This document shows positions 1 through 7,343 of a stretch of 12,781 nucleotides of DNA, piece by piece. Made by a program: the position numbers and the translations under genes. The first letter of the stretch is position 1. Each line of letters opens with the position of its first letter. Source of the stretch: DATKDU01 sp035512595 (GTDB lineage: Bacteria > Planctomycetota > Planctomycetia > Pirellulales > Pirellulaceae); the NCBI GenBank assembly GCA_035512595.1, contig DATKDU010000427.1, positions 1 to 12,781 on the forward strand, given 5' to 3'. The notes beneath the pieces are model-generated. The model searched no databases. It saw only the letters and a list, made by a program, of their open reading frames with translations, and was not told where the DNA came from.

Positions 1-1203
1 GACGGATTGCAGGGCTTCCTGCTCAGTTATCTGACCACGGAGGACCGACGGTGGTGGGATCTGGCCGATCCACTGGCCCGCCATATTATAGATATCGACA
101 TTTACCATACACAGCACGATCGGGCCGTATATAGCGGCGGATTGTTCTGGCACACCAGTCATTATGTCGATGCGGTCACCTGCACTCATCGTTCATATTC
201 CCGCAAAACGCATCCGCAAGGCGGCGGAGGTCTATCCAACGAACACAATTATACGTCCGGCCTGCTGCTCTACTATTACTTGACCGGCAATCGCCAGGCG
301 CGGCAGGCGGTGGAAAGCCTGGCCGAGTGGGTGATCGGCATGGACGATGGCCGCCGGCACGTGCTGGGCGTGGTTCACGACGAACCGACGGGATTTGCGT
401 CGCAGACGACCGAGCCCGATTATCATCGCCCCGGCCGCGGCGCGGGCAATTCCATCAACGCCCTGCTCGACGGTTGGCTGGCGACGGGGCGGCACGAATT
501 CCTGGCCAAGGCGAAAGAGTTGATCCGACGTACCATTCATCCGCGCGATGATGTGGCGTCGCTCGACTTGGGGAATGCCGAATTGCGGTGGTCGTATACG
601 GTTTATCTGCAAACGATGCTACGAATTCTGGCCTTTGATGGCGAGTTCGGATTTTCACAGGAGCTACTGACCTATATTAAGGAAAGCGTGCTCGCGTATG
701 CCCGCTGGATGGCGGAGCACGAACGGTTTTATCTCGATCAGCCAGAACTATTGGAATATCCGACCGAAACGTGGGCGGCTCAAGAGCTGCGAAAGGCCAA
801 TGTGCTCATGGGTGCGGCCGTCTATGCAGAAGATACAGACGCGGGCGCGTTTCGACAGAAGGCGGAATGGATCTACAAGCGGGCCTGGCAGACATTGATG
901 GGTATGCCGACACGGACCTACACGCGGCCGACGATCCTGTCCATTCAACTGGGGTTAGTGGAGGCAGCCGTCAGAAATCAACCGTCGGCTTCTTGGGCGA
1001 TATCGAATCAGCTAGCGGCCGGCCATGCTACTGCCGCTCCATTCGTCGCGCAGAAGACGGCCTTTCGCCAGGTGCTGCGGTCCCCGGTGGGAATTGTGGC
1101 CGCCGGGTGTCGCTCGCTGCGGATCTGGCGCTGGCCAGCGCCCCTGCGAGCGACCTGGCTTGCGCAGCGGCTGCGCACGTGGCGGCAAAGGTGGCTGCCA
1201 TGA
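1..1203 (+). CDS. Alpha/alpha-toroid carbohydrate-active protein, C-terminal part (5' end outside window)
   Basis: The frame is open from the first base (D-G-L-Q-G-F...) to the TGA at 1201-1203, so the true start lies to the left; the TTG at 7 is not a convincing start. About 400 residues are visible. The first ~330 look like a helical-hairpin (alpha/alpha toroid) domain, with Trp, Tyr and His in typical loop positions: RRWWDLADPLARHI (residues 16-29), GGLFWHTSHYVDA (46-58), LSNEHNYTSGLLLYYYLTG (78-96) and the GAGNSINALLDGWL segment near 150. These resemble the toroid domains of polysaccharide lyases and glycosidases, for example the C-terminal domain of YetA-like proteins, but I cannot place the family or name catalytic residues. 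The last ~45 residues are rich in Arg and Trp with no visible domain. It overlaps the next gene by ATGA, so it belongs to the exopolysaccharide operon and may trim or cleave the polymer (inference). Confidence is high that it codes and low for the activity. Confidence 0.75.
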   Translation, partial: DGLQGFLLSYLTTEDRRWWDLADPLARHIIDIDIYHTQHDRAVYSGGLFWHTSHYVDAVTCTHRSYSRKTHPQGGGGLSNEHNYTSGLLLYYYLTGNRQARQAVESLAEWVIGMDDGRRHVLGVVHDEPTGFASQTTEPDYHRPGRGAGNSINALLDGWLATGRHEFLAKAKELIRRTIHPRDDVASLDLGNAELRWSYTVYLQTMLRILAFDGEFGFSQELLTYIKESVLAYARWMAEHERFYLDQPELLEYPTETWAAQELRKANVLMGAAVYAEDTDAGAFRQKAEWIYKRAWQTLMGMPTRTYTRPTILSIQLGLVEAAVRNQPSASWAISNQLAAGHATAAPFVAQKTAFRQVLRSPVGIVAAGCRSLRIWRWPAPLRATWLAQRLRTWRQRWLP

Positions 1204-2423
1204 TTGCTCGTCGCTCGTCGATCCCTGCCGCGGATGGCAGGCAGACGGCATTGGCGCACAAGCCGGTGATCTGCCAGTTGGTTCACACGCTCAACGTGGG
1301 CGGCGCTGAGCTCCTCGCTCGCCAGTTCGCGGAAGCGGCCCGCGATCGATACCGGTTCGTGTTTGTGTGCCTGGATGCGCCCGGCGTCATGGCCGAGGAA
1401 TTGGCGGCGCAAGGGTATGCCATAGAGGTCATCGGCCGCAAAGCCGGTTTTGACCTCGCCTGTGCCTGGCGGCTGGGGCGAGTGCTGCGCAGGCATGGCG
1501 TCGAGCTAGTCCATGCGCATCAGTACGCGCCTTTTTTCTACGCAATGCTCGCCCGCATGATGGGCATGCGTCACTTGCCGATCATTTTTACCGAGCACGG
1601 CCGCGACTATCCGGACTATCCGCGGCTGAAACGGAAGGTGGCTAATCGGCTGCTGCTTAGGCGATGCGATCGAGTCGTGGCCGTCGGCAACTGCGTCCGC
1701 GACGCCTTGATTCAGAACGAGGGACTGCCGCCGGACCGCGTCGAGGTGATCTACAACGGCGTGGACATTTCGCGTTACGATCCGCAGCGGCCGCTGCGTG
1801 ATGCGGTGCGAAAGGAATTGGGCTATGACCAGGGGGAAATCCTGATCATGCAGGTCGCCCGGCTCAACCGGCTGAAGGATCACCCCACGGCACTCAGGGC
1901 GATGGCCCGACTCGCCAAAGACTGCCCGCAGGCGCGGCTGGTGCTCGTCGGGGATGGGGAAGAGCGGCCGGCGCTTGAAAAACTGACTGATGAGCTAGGG
2001 CTGCGCGGTGTCGTCCGGTTTCTCGGGACACGGAGCGACGTGGCGAGGCTGCTGCAGGCTGCCGATATCTTCCTGCTCAGCAGTATCTCCGAAGGGATTC
2101 CGCTGACGATCATCGAAGCGATGGCGACGGGCCTGCCGTGCGTGGCGACGGACGTGGGGGGAATTGCGGAAGTGATCATCGACGGCGAGACGGGGCGGTT
2201 AGCCGATGCACGGGACGCGGATGCGCTGGCTGACCGGCTCAGGGCGTTGATCGGGGAACCCGAACGGGCCCGGCGGATGGGGGCTGCCGGCTGCATCCGC
2301 GCCGAGGGGCACTTCAGCGATGCCGCCATGCACGCCAGCTATGGAAAAATCTACGGCGAGCTGCTCAACCAGAACGGCCTTACGCAAGCTGCGGCGGGCC
2401 AATGCCGGGAAGTCCCCGCGTGA
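1200..2423 (+). CDS. GT-B glycosyltransferase, family 4 type (PEP-CTERM/XrtA-associated style)
   Basis: This 407-residue protein would transfer a sugar from an activated nucleotide donor onto a growing lipid-linked glycan at the cytoplasmic membrane. The N-terminal acceptor half has HTLNVGGAE (residues 29-37), the glycine loop of GT4 enzymes, then HAHQY (105-109) and TEHGRDY (131-137). The donor half has VIYNGVD (183-189), VGDGEER (250-256) and an E-x7-E pair at Glu298 and Glu306 in SEGIPLTIIEAMATG. The frame is open upstream to 771, but that stretch lies inside the preceding gene. The ATG at 1200 forms an ATGA overlap with that gene's stop and has an SD-like AAGGTGG at 1188-1194. HTLNVGGAE resembles the sugar transferases described with exosortase EPS loci, which fits the FemAB-like gene downstream. 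Donor and acceptor sugars cannot be read from sequence. Confidence 0.92.
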   Translation: MIARRSSIPAADGRQTALAHKPVICQLVHTLNVGGAELLARQFAEAARDRYRFVFVCLDAPGVMAEELAAQGYAIEVIGRKAGFDLACAWRLGRVLRRHGVELVHAHQYAPFFYAMLARMMGMRHLPIIFTEHGRDYPDYPRLKRKVANRLLLRRCDRVVAVGNCVRDALIQNEGLPPDRVEVIYNGVDISRYDPQRPLRDAVRKELGYDQGEILIMQVARLNRLKDHPTALRAMARLAKDCPQARLVLVGDGEERPALEKLTDELGLRGVVRFLGTRSDVARLLQAADIFLLSSISEGIPLTIIEAMATGLPCVATDVGGIAEVIIDGETGRLADARDADALADRLRALIGEPERARRMGAAGCIRAEGHFSDAAMHASYGKIYGELLNQNGLTQAAAGQCREVPA

Positions 2424-3622
2424 CCACCGCCCTATCACCAGCTCCCGATGTGGATCGACGCCACGTGTCGCGCCCTCAACTCTTGGTTTTTTCGGACGAT
2501 TGGGGCCGTCATCCGTCTAGTTGCCAGCACTTGATTCGGCATCTGCTTGATGACTGCGATGTCCACTGGATCAACACGATCGGCACGCGCTCCCCGCGGC
2601 TGAACTGGGGGACGCTGTCGCGGGCCTATGGAAAACTGCGCGACTGGACGCAACGTAAGAAAGAGTCGCCGCAGCCGCAGCGCAGCCCGCGGGTCCTCAA
2701 CCCGGCGATGTGGCCCGGCTTTCGGGCGCCGTGGCAGCGAAATCTCAATCGGCGGCTGATCGCCGGCTTCCTGAAAAAACAGATTCCGCGACTGAGCGAA
2801 GCGACCCTGCTGACCACCGTGCCGATTGTGGCCGATGCTCTCGATTCCATTTCGGTGCAGCGCTCGGTTTACTACTGCGTGGACGACTTCTCCGCCTGGC
2901 CGGGGCTGGACTCGGCGCCGCTCCGCGAGCTGGAGCGGGACCTCGTCGGCAACGTGGACTGCATCGTGGCGGCTGGCGAAAACCTCGCCGAGCGGATGCG
3001 TCAGATGCGGCGCAGCGACGTATCGGTGCTGACCCACGGCCTGGACCTTGCGCACTGGACGCAAAGCTGCCAGCCGGATGCGCTCCTTCGCGATGTGGAG
3101 CGGCCGATTGCCCTCTTCTGGGGGCTCGTCGATCGGCGGCTGGATATCCAGTGGCTTCAAGCCCTGGGGCGATCCATGACCTCCGGAACCATCGTATTGG
3201 TTGGTCCCGAGCAGGACCCCGACCCTGCCCTGGCAAACGTGCCCCGTCTGCGCCGCCTGGGAGCCGTTCCGTACGACCGCTTGCCGGCCATCGCTGCTGG
3301 CGCCGACGTGCTGATCATGCCCTACGCCGATTCGCCGGTGACACGAGCCATGCAGCCATTGAAGTTGAAAGAGTATCTGGCGACGGGTAAGCCGGTGGTC
3401 GCGCGGCGATTGCCGGCAGTCAAGGATTGGGAAGACTGTCTGGATACGGCGGCGACGGCCGAGGAATTCTGCACGGCATTCAAGCAGTGTGTGAGTGATT
3501 CGAACCGAACCAGCCAGCAATCCGCCCGCCAGCGGCTTTCGAATGAGTCGTGGACACGGAAGGCAGAAGAGTTGCGCGGCATTCTCTTCGGCGACTCGCT
3601 GGCCCATGGCGAGCAAGGTTAA
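2420..3622 (+). CDS. GT-B glycosyltransferase, TuaH-like
   Basis: With the GTG start at 2420 this is a 400-residue protein. Recognisable blocks are FSDDWGRHPSS near the start (about residues 24-34), YYCVDDFSAWPG (about 151-162), THGLDLAHW (about 205-213), FWGLVDRRLD (about 233-242) and PLKLKEYLATGKPVVA (about 313-328). The last is the donor-site block of this glycosyltransferase group and replaces the usual E-x7-E; B. subtilis TuaH (teichuronic acid synthesis) is the nearest named relative I can suggest. The GTG makes a GTGA overlap with the preceding stop and has a purine-rich GGGAAG at 2407-2412. An in-frame ATG at 2402 would add six residues, and a GTG at 2465 would start just before the conserved core. 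The protein probably adds one sugar of the repeat unit in the cytoplasm; specificity is unknown. A long minus-strand reading frame across it (2435-3676) is a shadow. Confidence 0.88.
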   Translation: MTTALSPAPDVDRRHVSRPQLLVFSDDWGRHPSSCQHLIRHLLDDCDVHWINTIGTRSPRLNWGTLSRAYGKLRDWTQRKKESPQPQRSPRVLNPAMWPGFRAPWQRNLNRRLIAGFLKKQIPRLSEATLLTTVPIVADALDSISVQRSVYYCVDDFSAWPGLDSAPLRELERDLVGNVDCIVAAGENLAERMRQMRRSDVSVLTHGLDLAHWTQSCQPDALLRDVERPIALFWGLVDRRLDIQWLQALGRSMTSGTIVLVGPEQDPDPALANVPRLRRLGAVPYDRLPAIAAGADVLIMPYADSPVTRAMQPLKLKEYLATGKPVVARRLPAVKDWEDCLDTAATAEEFCTAFKQCVSDSNRTSQQSARQRLSNESWTRKAEELRGILFGDSLAHGEQG

Positions 3623-3631
3623 CGCGCCGAC

Positions 3632-4933
3632 ATGCCATACATCGCCAGCGATCCAGCGGCCGTCAGGGACCAGCAACTACGCCAGGGCCTAACCTTAGGA
3701 TTCAATGCGCAGGCACCGCGATCCGTGGATACGACCGACATTGCCGTGACAACTCCATTCCCACGTCGGGTGAGGCCGTCGCTGCCGCTCATCCTGCACG
3801 TGCGGACGGTCTCTGGCGCCGGGGGCGGCCCGGAAAAGACTATCCTGAATTCGCCCCGATTCTACGGCGAGTTTGGCTATCGGGCGCTGTGCGTTTACTT
3901 GCACCCGCCGGGCGACCCTGGGATCGAGACGTTGAAGCGCCGCGCTGCGGGCAGCGGGGCACACCTGTTTCCGCTCGTCGATCGCGGGCGGTGGGATCTA
4001 CGGTTGATTGCTAAGCTCGCCGCCGTCTGTCGGCGGCTGAACGTCCAGGTCTGGCACAGCCACGATTACAAAACGAACGCGATTGGGCTACTGGTGCGCC
4101 GCTGCTGGCGGATGGCCATGGTGACGACGGTTCACGGCTGGGTCAAACACACGGCGCGGACCCCGCTCTATTACGCCATCGACAAACGCTGCCTTCCCTG
4201 GTTCGATCAAGTGGTGTGCGTTTCGGAGGACTTGCAAGAGGAGTGCCTTCGCGCGGGAGTTCCTGCGGAAAAGTGTACGGTGATCCATAACGGCATTGAC
4301 ATCGACCGGGCGCAAAGACGGCTGAGCCGCGACGAGGCCAAGGCTCGATTATCCGCACCGAAGGACGGCCGACTGATCGGCGCTGTCGGCAGGCTGTCGG
4401 CCGAAAAGGGATTTGACAAACTGATCGAAGCTGCGGTGGCCATGCCCAAGGCGGGCCGGCCCGTTCATTTGTGGATTGCCGGCGAGGGGGACGCGCGAGC
4501 CGACCTGGAATCGCTCATTCGCAATCTGGGCTGCGGAGATTACGTTCGCCTGCTGGGACAGCTTAGCGATCCGGCAACGTTCTATCAGGCGATGGACGTC
4601 TTCGCCCTGAGCAGCTATCGCGAAGGATTGCCCAACGTCGTGCTGGAAGCGATGGCCTACGAGGCTCCGGTGGTAGCGACGCGCGTGGCGGGCGTGCCGG
4701 CACTCGTCCGCGATGGGGAGGACGGGCTTCTGGTGAACCCAGGCAGTGCGGAGGAATTGTCTGCGGCGATCAGCGAGATCCTGGACGATGCCGGCCTGGC
4801 CGACCGCCTTGCTAAGTCGGCGAGAATGCGGATCGAATCGGGCTTCAGCTTTCGTGAGCGCACACGGAAGGTATGCGAGATTCACGACCGCGCACGGACG
4901 GATGCCGGCATAGTCCCCCAGCGAGCCGTTTAA
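3632..4933 (+). CDS. GT-B glycosyltransferase, family 4 type
   Basis: A 433-residue glycosyltransferase, third in a row in the operon. The conserved fold starts only at about residue 51 (LPLILHVRTVSGAGGGPEKT, 51-70). It has WHSHDYKTN (141-149), TTVHGW (165-170), VIHNGID (217-223), GRLSAEKG (253-260), AGEGDAR (283-289) and the E-x7-E donor motif at Glu331 and Glu339 within SYREGLPNVVLEAMA. The first 50 residues match nothing I recognise. The only ATG is at 3632, nine bases after the previous stop, but in-frame GTGs at 3725 and 3746 sit closer to the domain, so the start is uncertain. The GGGPEKT loop is typical of retaining GT4 enzymes working on lipid-linked oligosaccharides. Sugar donor and linkage are not predictable from sequence. 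Confidence 0.9.
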   Translation: MPYIASDPAAVRDQQLRQGLTLGFNAQAPRSVDTTDIAVTTPFPRRVRPSLPLILHVRTVSGAGGGPEKTILNSPRFYGEFGYRALCVYLHPPGDPGIETLKRRAAGSGAHLFPLVDRGRWDLRLIAKLAAVCRRLNVQVWHSHDYKTNAIGLLVRRCWRMAMVTTVHGWVKHTARTPLYYAIDKRCLPWFDQVVCVSEDLQEECLRAGVPAEKCTVIHNGIDIDRAQRRLSRDEAKARLSAPKDGRLIGAVGRLSAEKGFDKLIEAAVAMPKAGRPVHLWIAGEGDARADLESLIRNLGCGDYVRLLGQLSDPATFYQAMDVFALSSYREGLPNVVLEAMAYEAPVVATRVAGVPALVRDGEDGLLVNPGSAEELSAAISEILDDAGLADRLAKSARMRIESGFSFRERTRKVCEIHDRARTDAGIVPQRAV

Positions 4934-4934
4934 C

Positions 4935-5237
4935 ATGCTGCCACGATCGGAACTCGAACAAATCGTCCTGGAGGCTATCCGCGCGACGAATCTGGCCCGG
5001 CAAGCGGATGCGAAATTGGACGTATCGCCATCGGCGCTGCTCTATTCGCCCGGCAGCCATCTGGATTCACTGGGACTTGTGTCGCTATTAATCGAGGTGG
5101 AAGAAGGGCTGCGAGATGCGGGGGTTGAGGTGACGCTCAGCGACGAGCGGGCCGTATCGCAAAAGCATAGTCCGTTTCGCGACGTTCCGTCGCTGGTGGC
5201 GTACATCGAGCAACTGCTTGCCGAGCGACAAGCATGA
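4935..5237 (+). CDS. Stand-alone acyl carrier protein
   Basis: This 100-residue protein has the carrier-protein signature HLDSLGLVSLLIEVEE (residues 42-57). Ser45 is the predicted 4'-phosphopantetheine attachment site, and an acidic helix II follows. The C-terminal half, with SQKHSPFRDVPSLVAYIE, looks like the dedicated carrier proteins found in polysaccharide clusters rather than the housekeeping AcpP, which is shorter (about 78 residues) and more acidic. The ATG at 4935 is one base after the preceding stop, and the 3' end overlaps the reductase by ATGA. Its role is probably to carry the acyl group activated by the ligase at 5955-7343, be acted on by the reductase at 5234-5938, and donate to an acyltransferase of the same operon (inference). 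A phosphopantetheinyl transferase must be supplied from elsewhere. Confidence 0.88.
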   Translation: MLPRSELEQIVLEAIRATNLARQADAKLDVSPSALLYSPGSHLDSLGLVSLLIEVEEGLRDAGVEVTLSDERAVSQKHSPFRDVPSLVAYIEQLLAERQA

Positions 5238-5938
5238 GCCAGCCGCGACGAATCCTGATTACGGGCGCCAGCCGCGGCCTGGGAAAGGCGCTGGCCGAGC
5301 ATTTGCTCGCGCGGGGGGACGAAGTCACCGGCTGCGCGCGGGGCGAGGGGACGATTGAGCACGCCGGTTACGCGCACGTGCAGGCGGACGTGACGCAGGA
5401 AGCGGACGTGCAGCGCGTCATGGCGCAGGTCCGCAGCCGCTGGGGCGGCCTCGATGTATTGATCAACAATGCCGGCGTGGGGCGAATGATTCCTTTCGCG
5501 CTGACGCCGCTGGAGACGGCGCGGCGGGTGATGGAGACCAACTACCTGGGGACTTTTTTGGCAGCCCACGGCGCGATTCGGCTGCTGCGTAAATCGGCCG
5601 CCCCGCGAATCGTCAACTTCACTTCGGTGGCGGTGCCGCTGCGGCTGGAGGGGGAGGCGGTCTATGCCGCGGCCAAGTCAGCCGTCGAGACCTTGACGAG
5701 GATCCTGGCCAAAGAGCTGGGACCGATGGGGATCACTTGCAATGCGGTCGGCCCCTCCCCCATCCGCACCGACTTGATCAAGAATGTTCCGGAACCGAGC
5801 CTCCAGTCGCTCATCGACAGGCAGGCGATTCGCCACTGGGCCGAGCCGGCCGACGTGGTCAACGTGATTGATTTCTTCCTGCGGCCCGAAAGCCGGATGA
5901 TCACCGGGCAGGTCCTATACTTGGGTGGAATGGGCTAA
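5234..5938 (+). CDS. Short-chain dehydrogenase/reductase, FabG-like (3-oxoacyl-ACP reductase type)
   Basis: A 234-residue classical SDR of normal length. The cofactor-binding TGASRGLG (residues 10-17) is followed by DVLINNAGVG (74-83), the structural Asn103 in ETNYLG, and the catalytic Ser131, Tyr144 and Lys148 (FTSV...YAAAK), so the N-S-Y-K tetrad is complete. Arg14, and Arg36 after the second strand, suggest NADPH. It ends with the usual ITGQVLYLGG. It starts by ATGA overlap with the carrier-protein gene, which argues for a carrier-bound substrate, most simply a 3-oxoacyl thioester reduced to a 3-hydroxyacyl one. The alternative is a sugar oxidoreductase; SDRs of this size act on both. No ketosynthase is nearby, so it is unlikely to be part of full fatty acid synthesis. 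Confidence 0.88.
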   Translation: MSQPRRILITGASRGLGKALAEHLLARGDEVTGCARGEGTIEHAGYAHVQADVTQEADVQRVMAQVRSRWGGLDVLINNAGVGRMIPFALTPLETARRVMETNYLGTFLAAHGAIRLLRKSAAPRIVNFTSVAVPLRLEGEAVYAAAKSAVETLTRILAKELGPMGITCNAVGPSPIRTDLIKNVPEPSLQSLIDRQAIRHWAEPADVVNVIDFFLRPESRMITGQVLYLGGMG

Positions 5939-5954
5939 GGCCAGAGAGCACGAG

Positions 5955-7343
5955 ATGAGCGCGAAAAACTCCTCCCACCTGGATTGGCTGCTGGCCCGCA
6001 TCGAACAGCGCGGCGATACGCCTGCGGTTGCCGTGGGGGATCAAGTCTGTTCGTACGCGGAGCTGGCCCGCAGTTATCACGACTGGCGGGAGCGACTGAG
6101 CGCCGCGGGAGTGGCCGGGGGCGAAGTCGTGTCGGTCGAAGAGGGCTATAGGCTCGCTTCGATCGGAGCGCTCCTGGCGGGTGCGTCGCTCGGCTGCATT
6201 CTCGTGCCCCTCTCCTCGGATTCGCGCACGCAGCACGATCGTTTTCGACAGCTCGCCAGCGTCGGCTGGAGATTGCGGTGCTTTGGCCCCGATCCCGCTG
6301 CCGAGCCAACCGGCGTGGGGGCCAATCATCCCATTTATCAGCAACTGCGCGATGCGGGACATCCGGGGCTGGTACTATTCACGTCCGGATCGACCGGCGA
6401 GAGCAAAGCGGCGGTCCATGACTTCACGCTTCTCTTGGAAAAATTCGAGAAGCCGCGACAACAACTGCGGACGATCGTCTTCCTCCAGCTCGATCACATC
6501 GGCGGGGTGAACACGCTGCTCTACACGCTTGCGAACGGAGGGATGGTGGTCGTGTCCGAGGATCGGTCCCCCGCGGCAGTATGCCGGGCGATTGCGTCCC
6601 ACCGCGTCGAGCTGTTGCCGACGTCGCCAACGTTTCTGAATCTGCTGCTCTTATCCGAAGAATACACCCGCTGCGATTTGACCTCGCTGCGGCTGATCAC
6701 CTACGGCACCGAGCCGATGCCCGAGAGCACGCTCCAGCGGATGAACGAGGTTTTTCCGCAGATCCAGCTTCAGCAAACTTACGGATTGACGGAACTGGGG
6801 ATTTTGCGGTCGCAGTCGCGCGATTCGCGATCGCTGTGGGTGCGCGTCGGCGGCGAAGGGTTTGAGACGAAAACTGTCGAGGGGCGGCTGTGGATTCGCG
6901 CGCGGTCCGCCATGCTCGGCTATTTGAATGCCCCGAGTCCTTTCGATGCCGAGGGCTTCTTGGACACCGGGGATCGCGTCGAGGTAGATGGGCAGTGGCT
7001 GCGGATCCTCGGCCGGCAGAGCGAAATCATCAATGTGGGCGGGAGCAAGGTCTATCCGTCCGAAGTGGAGAGCGTTCTCTTGGAGATGGAAGGGGTCCTG
7101 GACGCCACCGTGCGCGGGGAAGCTCATGCGCTGACGGGGCAGGTGGTCACAGCGACGGTGCAGCTCGCGGGCGCAGAACTGCCGCGGGAGTTCCGGGCGC
7201 GGATGCGGCAGCATTGCCTGGGACGGCTGCCGACGTATGCTGTGCCGGTGCGCGTGGTGTTCAGCGTGGAGCCGCTCCACAATGCGCGCTTCAAACGGAT
7301 GCGGCGGTGGGGAGCGGGCGTGAAGGAAAGTGGAAGCTCGTGA
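5955..7343 (+). CDS. Stand-alone AMP-forming acyl ligase (ANL superfamily)
   Basis: A 462-residue adenylate-forming enzyme expected to activate a carboxylic acid with ATP and load it onto the neighbouring carrier protein (or CoA). Visible motifs are the P-loop LFTSGSTGESK (141-151), QLDHIGGVN (178-186), TYGTEPMP (249-256), TYGLTELG (275-282), FLDTGDRVEVDG (335-346) and the hinge RQSEIINVGGSKVYPSE (354-370). At the C-terminal lysine position it has NARFKRMR, so Lys447 is the candidate catalytic lysine. His181 falls where acyl- and aryl-CoA ligases have His and where NRPS amino-acid domains have Asp, so the substrate is probably not an amino acid (hand alignment). It is shorter than most acyl-CoA synthetases. 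I prefer ATG 5955, 16 bp after the reductase stop; an in-frame ATG at 5925 overlaps the reductase by 14 bp and adds ten residues. It ends at a TGATG junction with the next gene. Confidence 0.88.
   Translation: MSAKNSSHLDWLLARIEQRGDTPAVAVGDQVCSYAELARSYHDWRERLSAAGVAGGEVVSVEEGYRLASIGALLAGASLGCILVPLSSDSRTQHDRFRQLASVGWRLRCFGPDPAAEPTGVGANHPIYQQLRDAGHPGLVLFTSGSTGESKAAVHDFTLLLEKFEKPRQQLRTIVFLQLDHIGGVNTLLYTLANGGMVVVSEDRSPAAVCRAIASHRVELLPTSPTFLNLLLLSEEYTRCDLTSLRLITYGTEPMPESTLQRMNEVFPQIQLQQTYGLTELGILRSQSRDSRSLWVRVGGEGFETKTVEGRLWIRARSAMLGYLNAPSPFDAEGFLDTGDRVEVDGQWLRILGRQSEIINVGGSKVYPSEVESVLLEMEGVLDATVRGEAHALTGQVVTATVQLAGAELPREFRARMRQHCLGRLPTYAVPVRVVFSVEPLHNARFKRMRRWGAGVKESGSS
7332..7336 (+). promoter_or_regulatory. 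Ribosome binding site supporting the start at 7343
   Basis: GGAAG lies six bases upstream of the ATG at 7343, inside the 3' end of the ligase gene. It helps choose this start over the much longer open frame that runs back to 6890, and over the adjacent GTG at 7340. Confidence 0.5.

Noticed and set aside
771..1199. Upstream extension of the first glycosyltransferase
   Set aside because: It overlaps the toroid protein in another frame and carries no glycosyltransferase motif; the ATGA junction and SD-like AAGGTGG fix the start at 1200.
2435..3676. Minus-strand open frame of 413 codons opposite the second glycosyltransferase
   Set aside because: It lies wholly antisense to a protein with clear glycosyltransferase motifs, its translation is rich in Arg, His, Gln and Pro with no domain, and such shadows are common at this GC content.
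4349..4936. Minus-strand open frame of 195 codons opposite the third glycosyltransferase
   Set aside because: Antisense to the donor-binding half with its E-x7-E motif; no domain and no plausible start context.
6890..7342. Upstream extension of the first hexapeptide transferase
   Set aside because: It overlaps the C-terminal domain of the ligase, whose TGD and hinge motifs are clearly in the other frame; the translation is Arg/Gly-rich and without domains.
4935..7343. A small NRPS- or PKS-like natural product cluster
   Set aside because: There is no condensation, ketosynthase or thioesterase domain, and the three genes sit inside a continuous run of glycosyltransferase and acyltransferase genes, so a glycan role is simpler.
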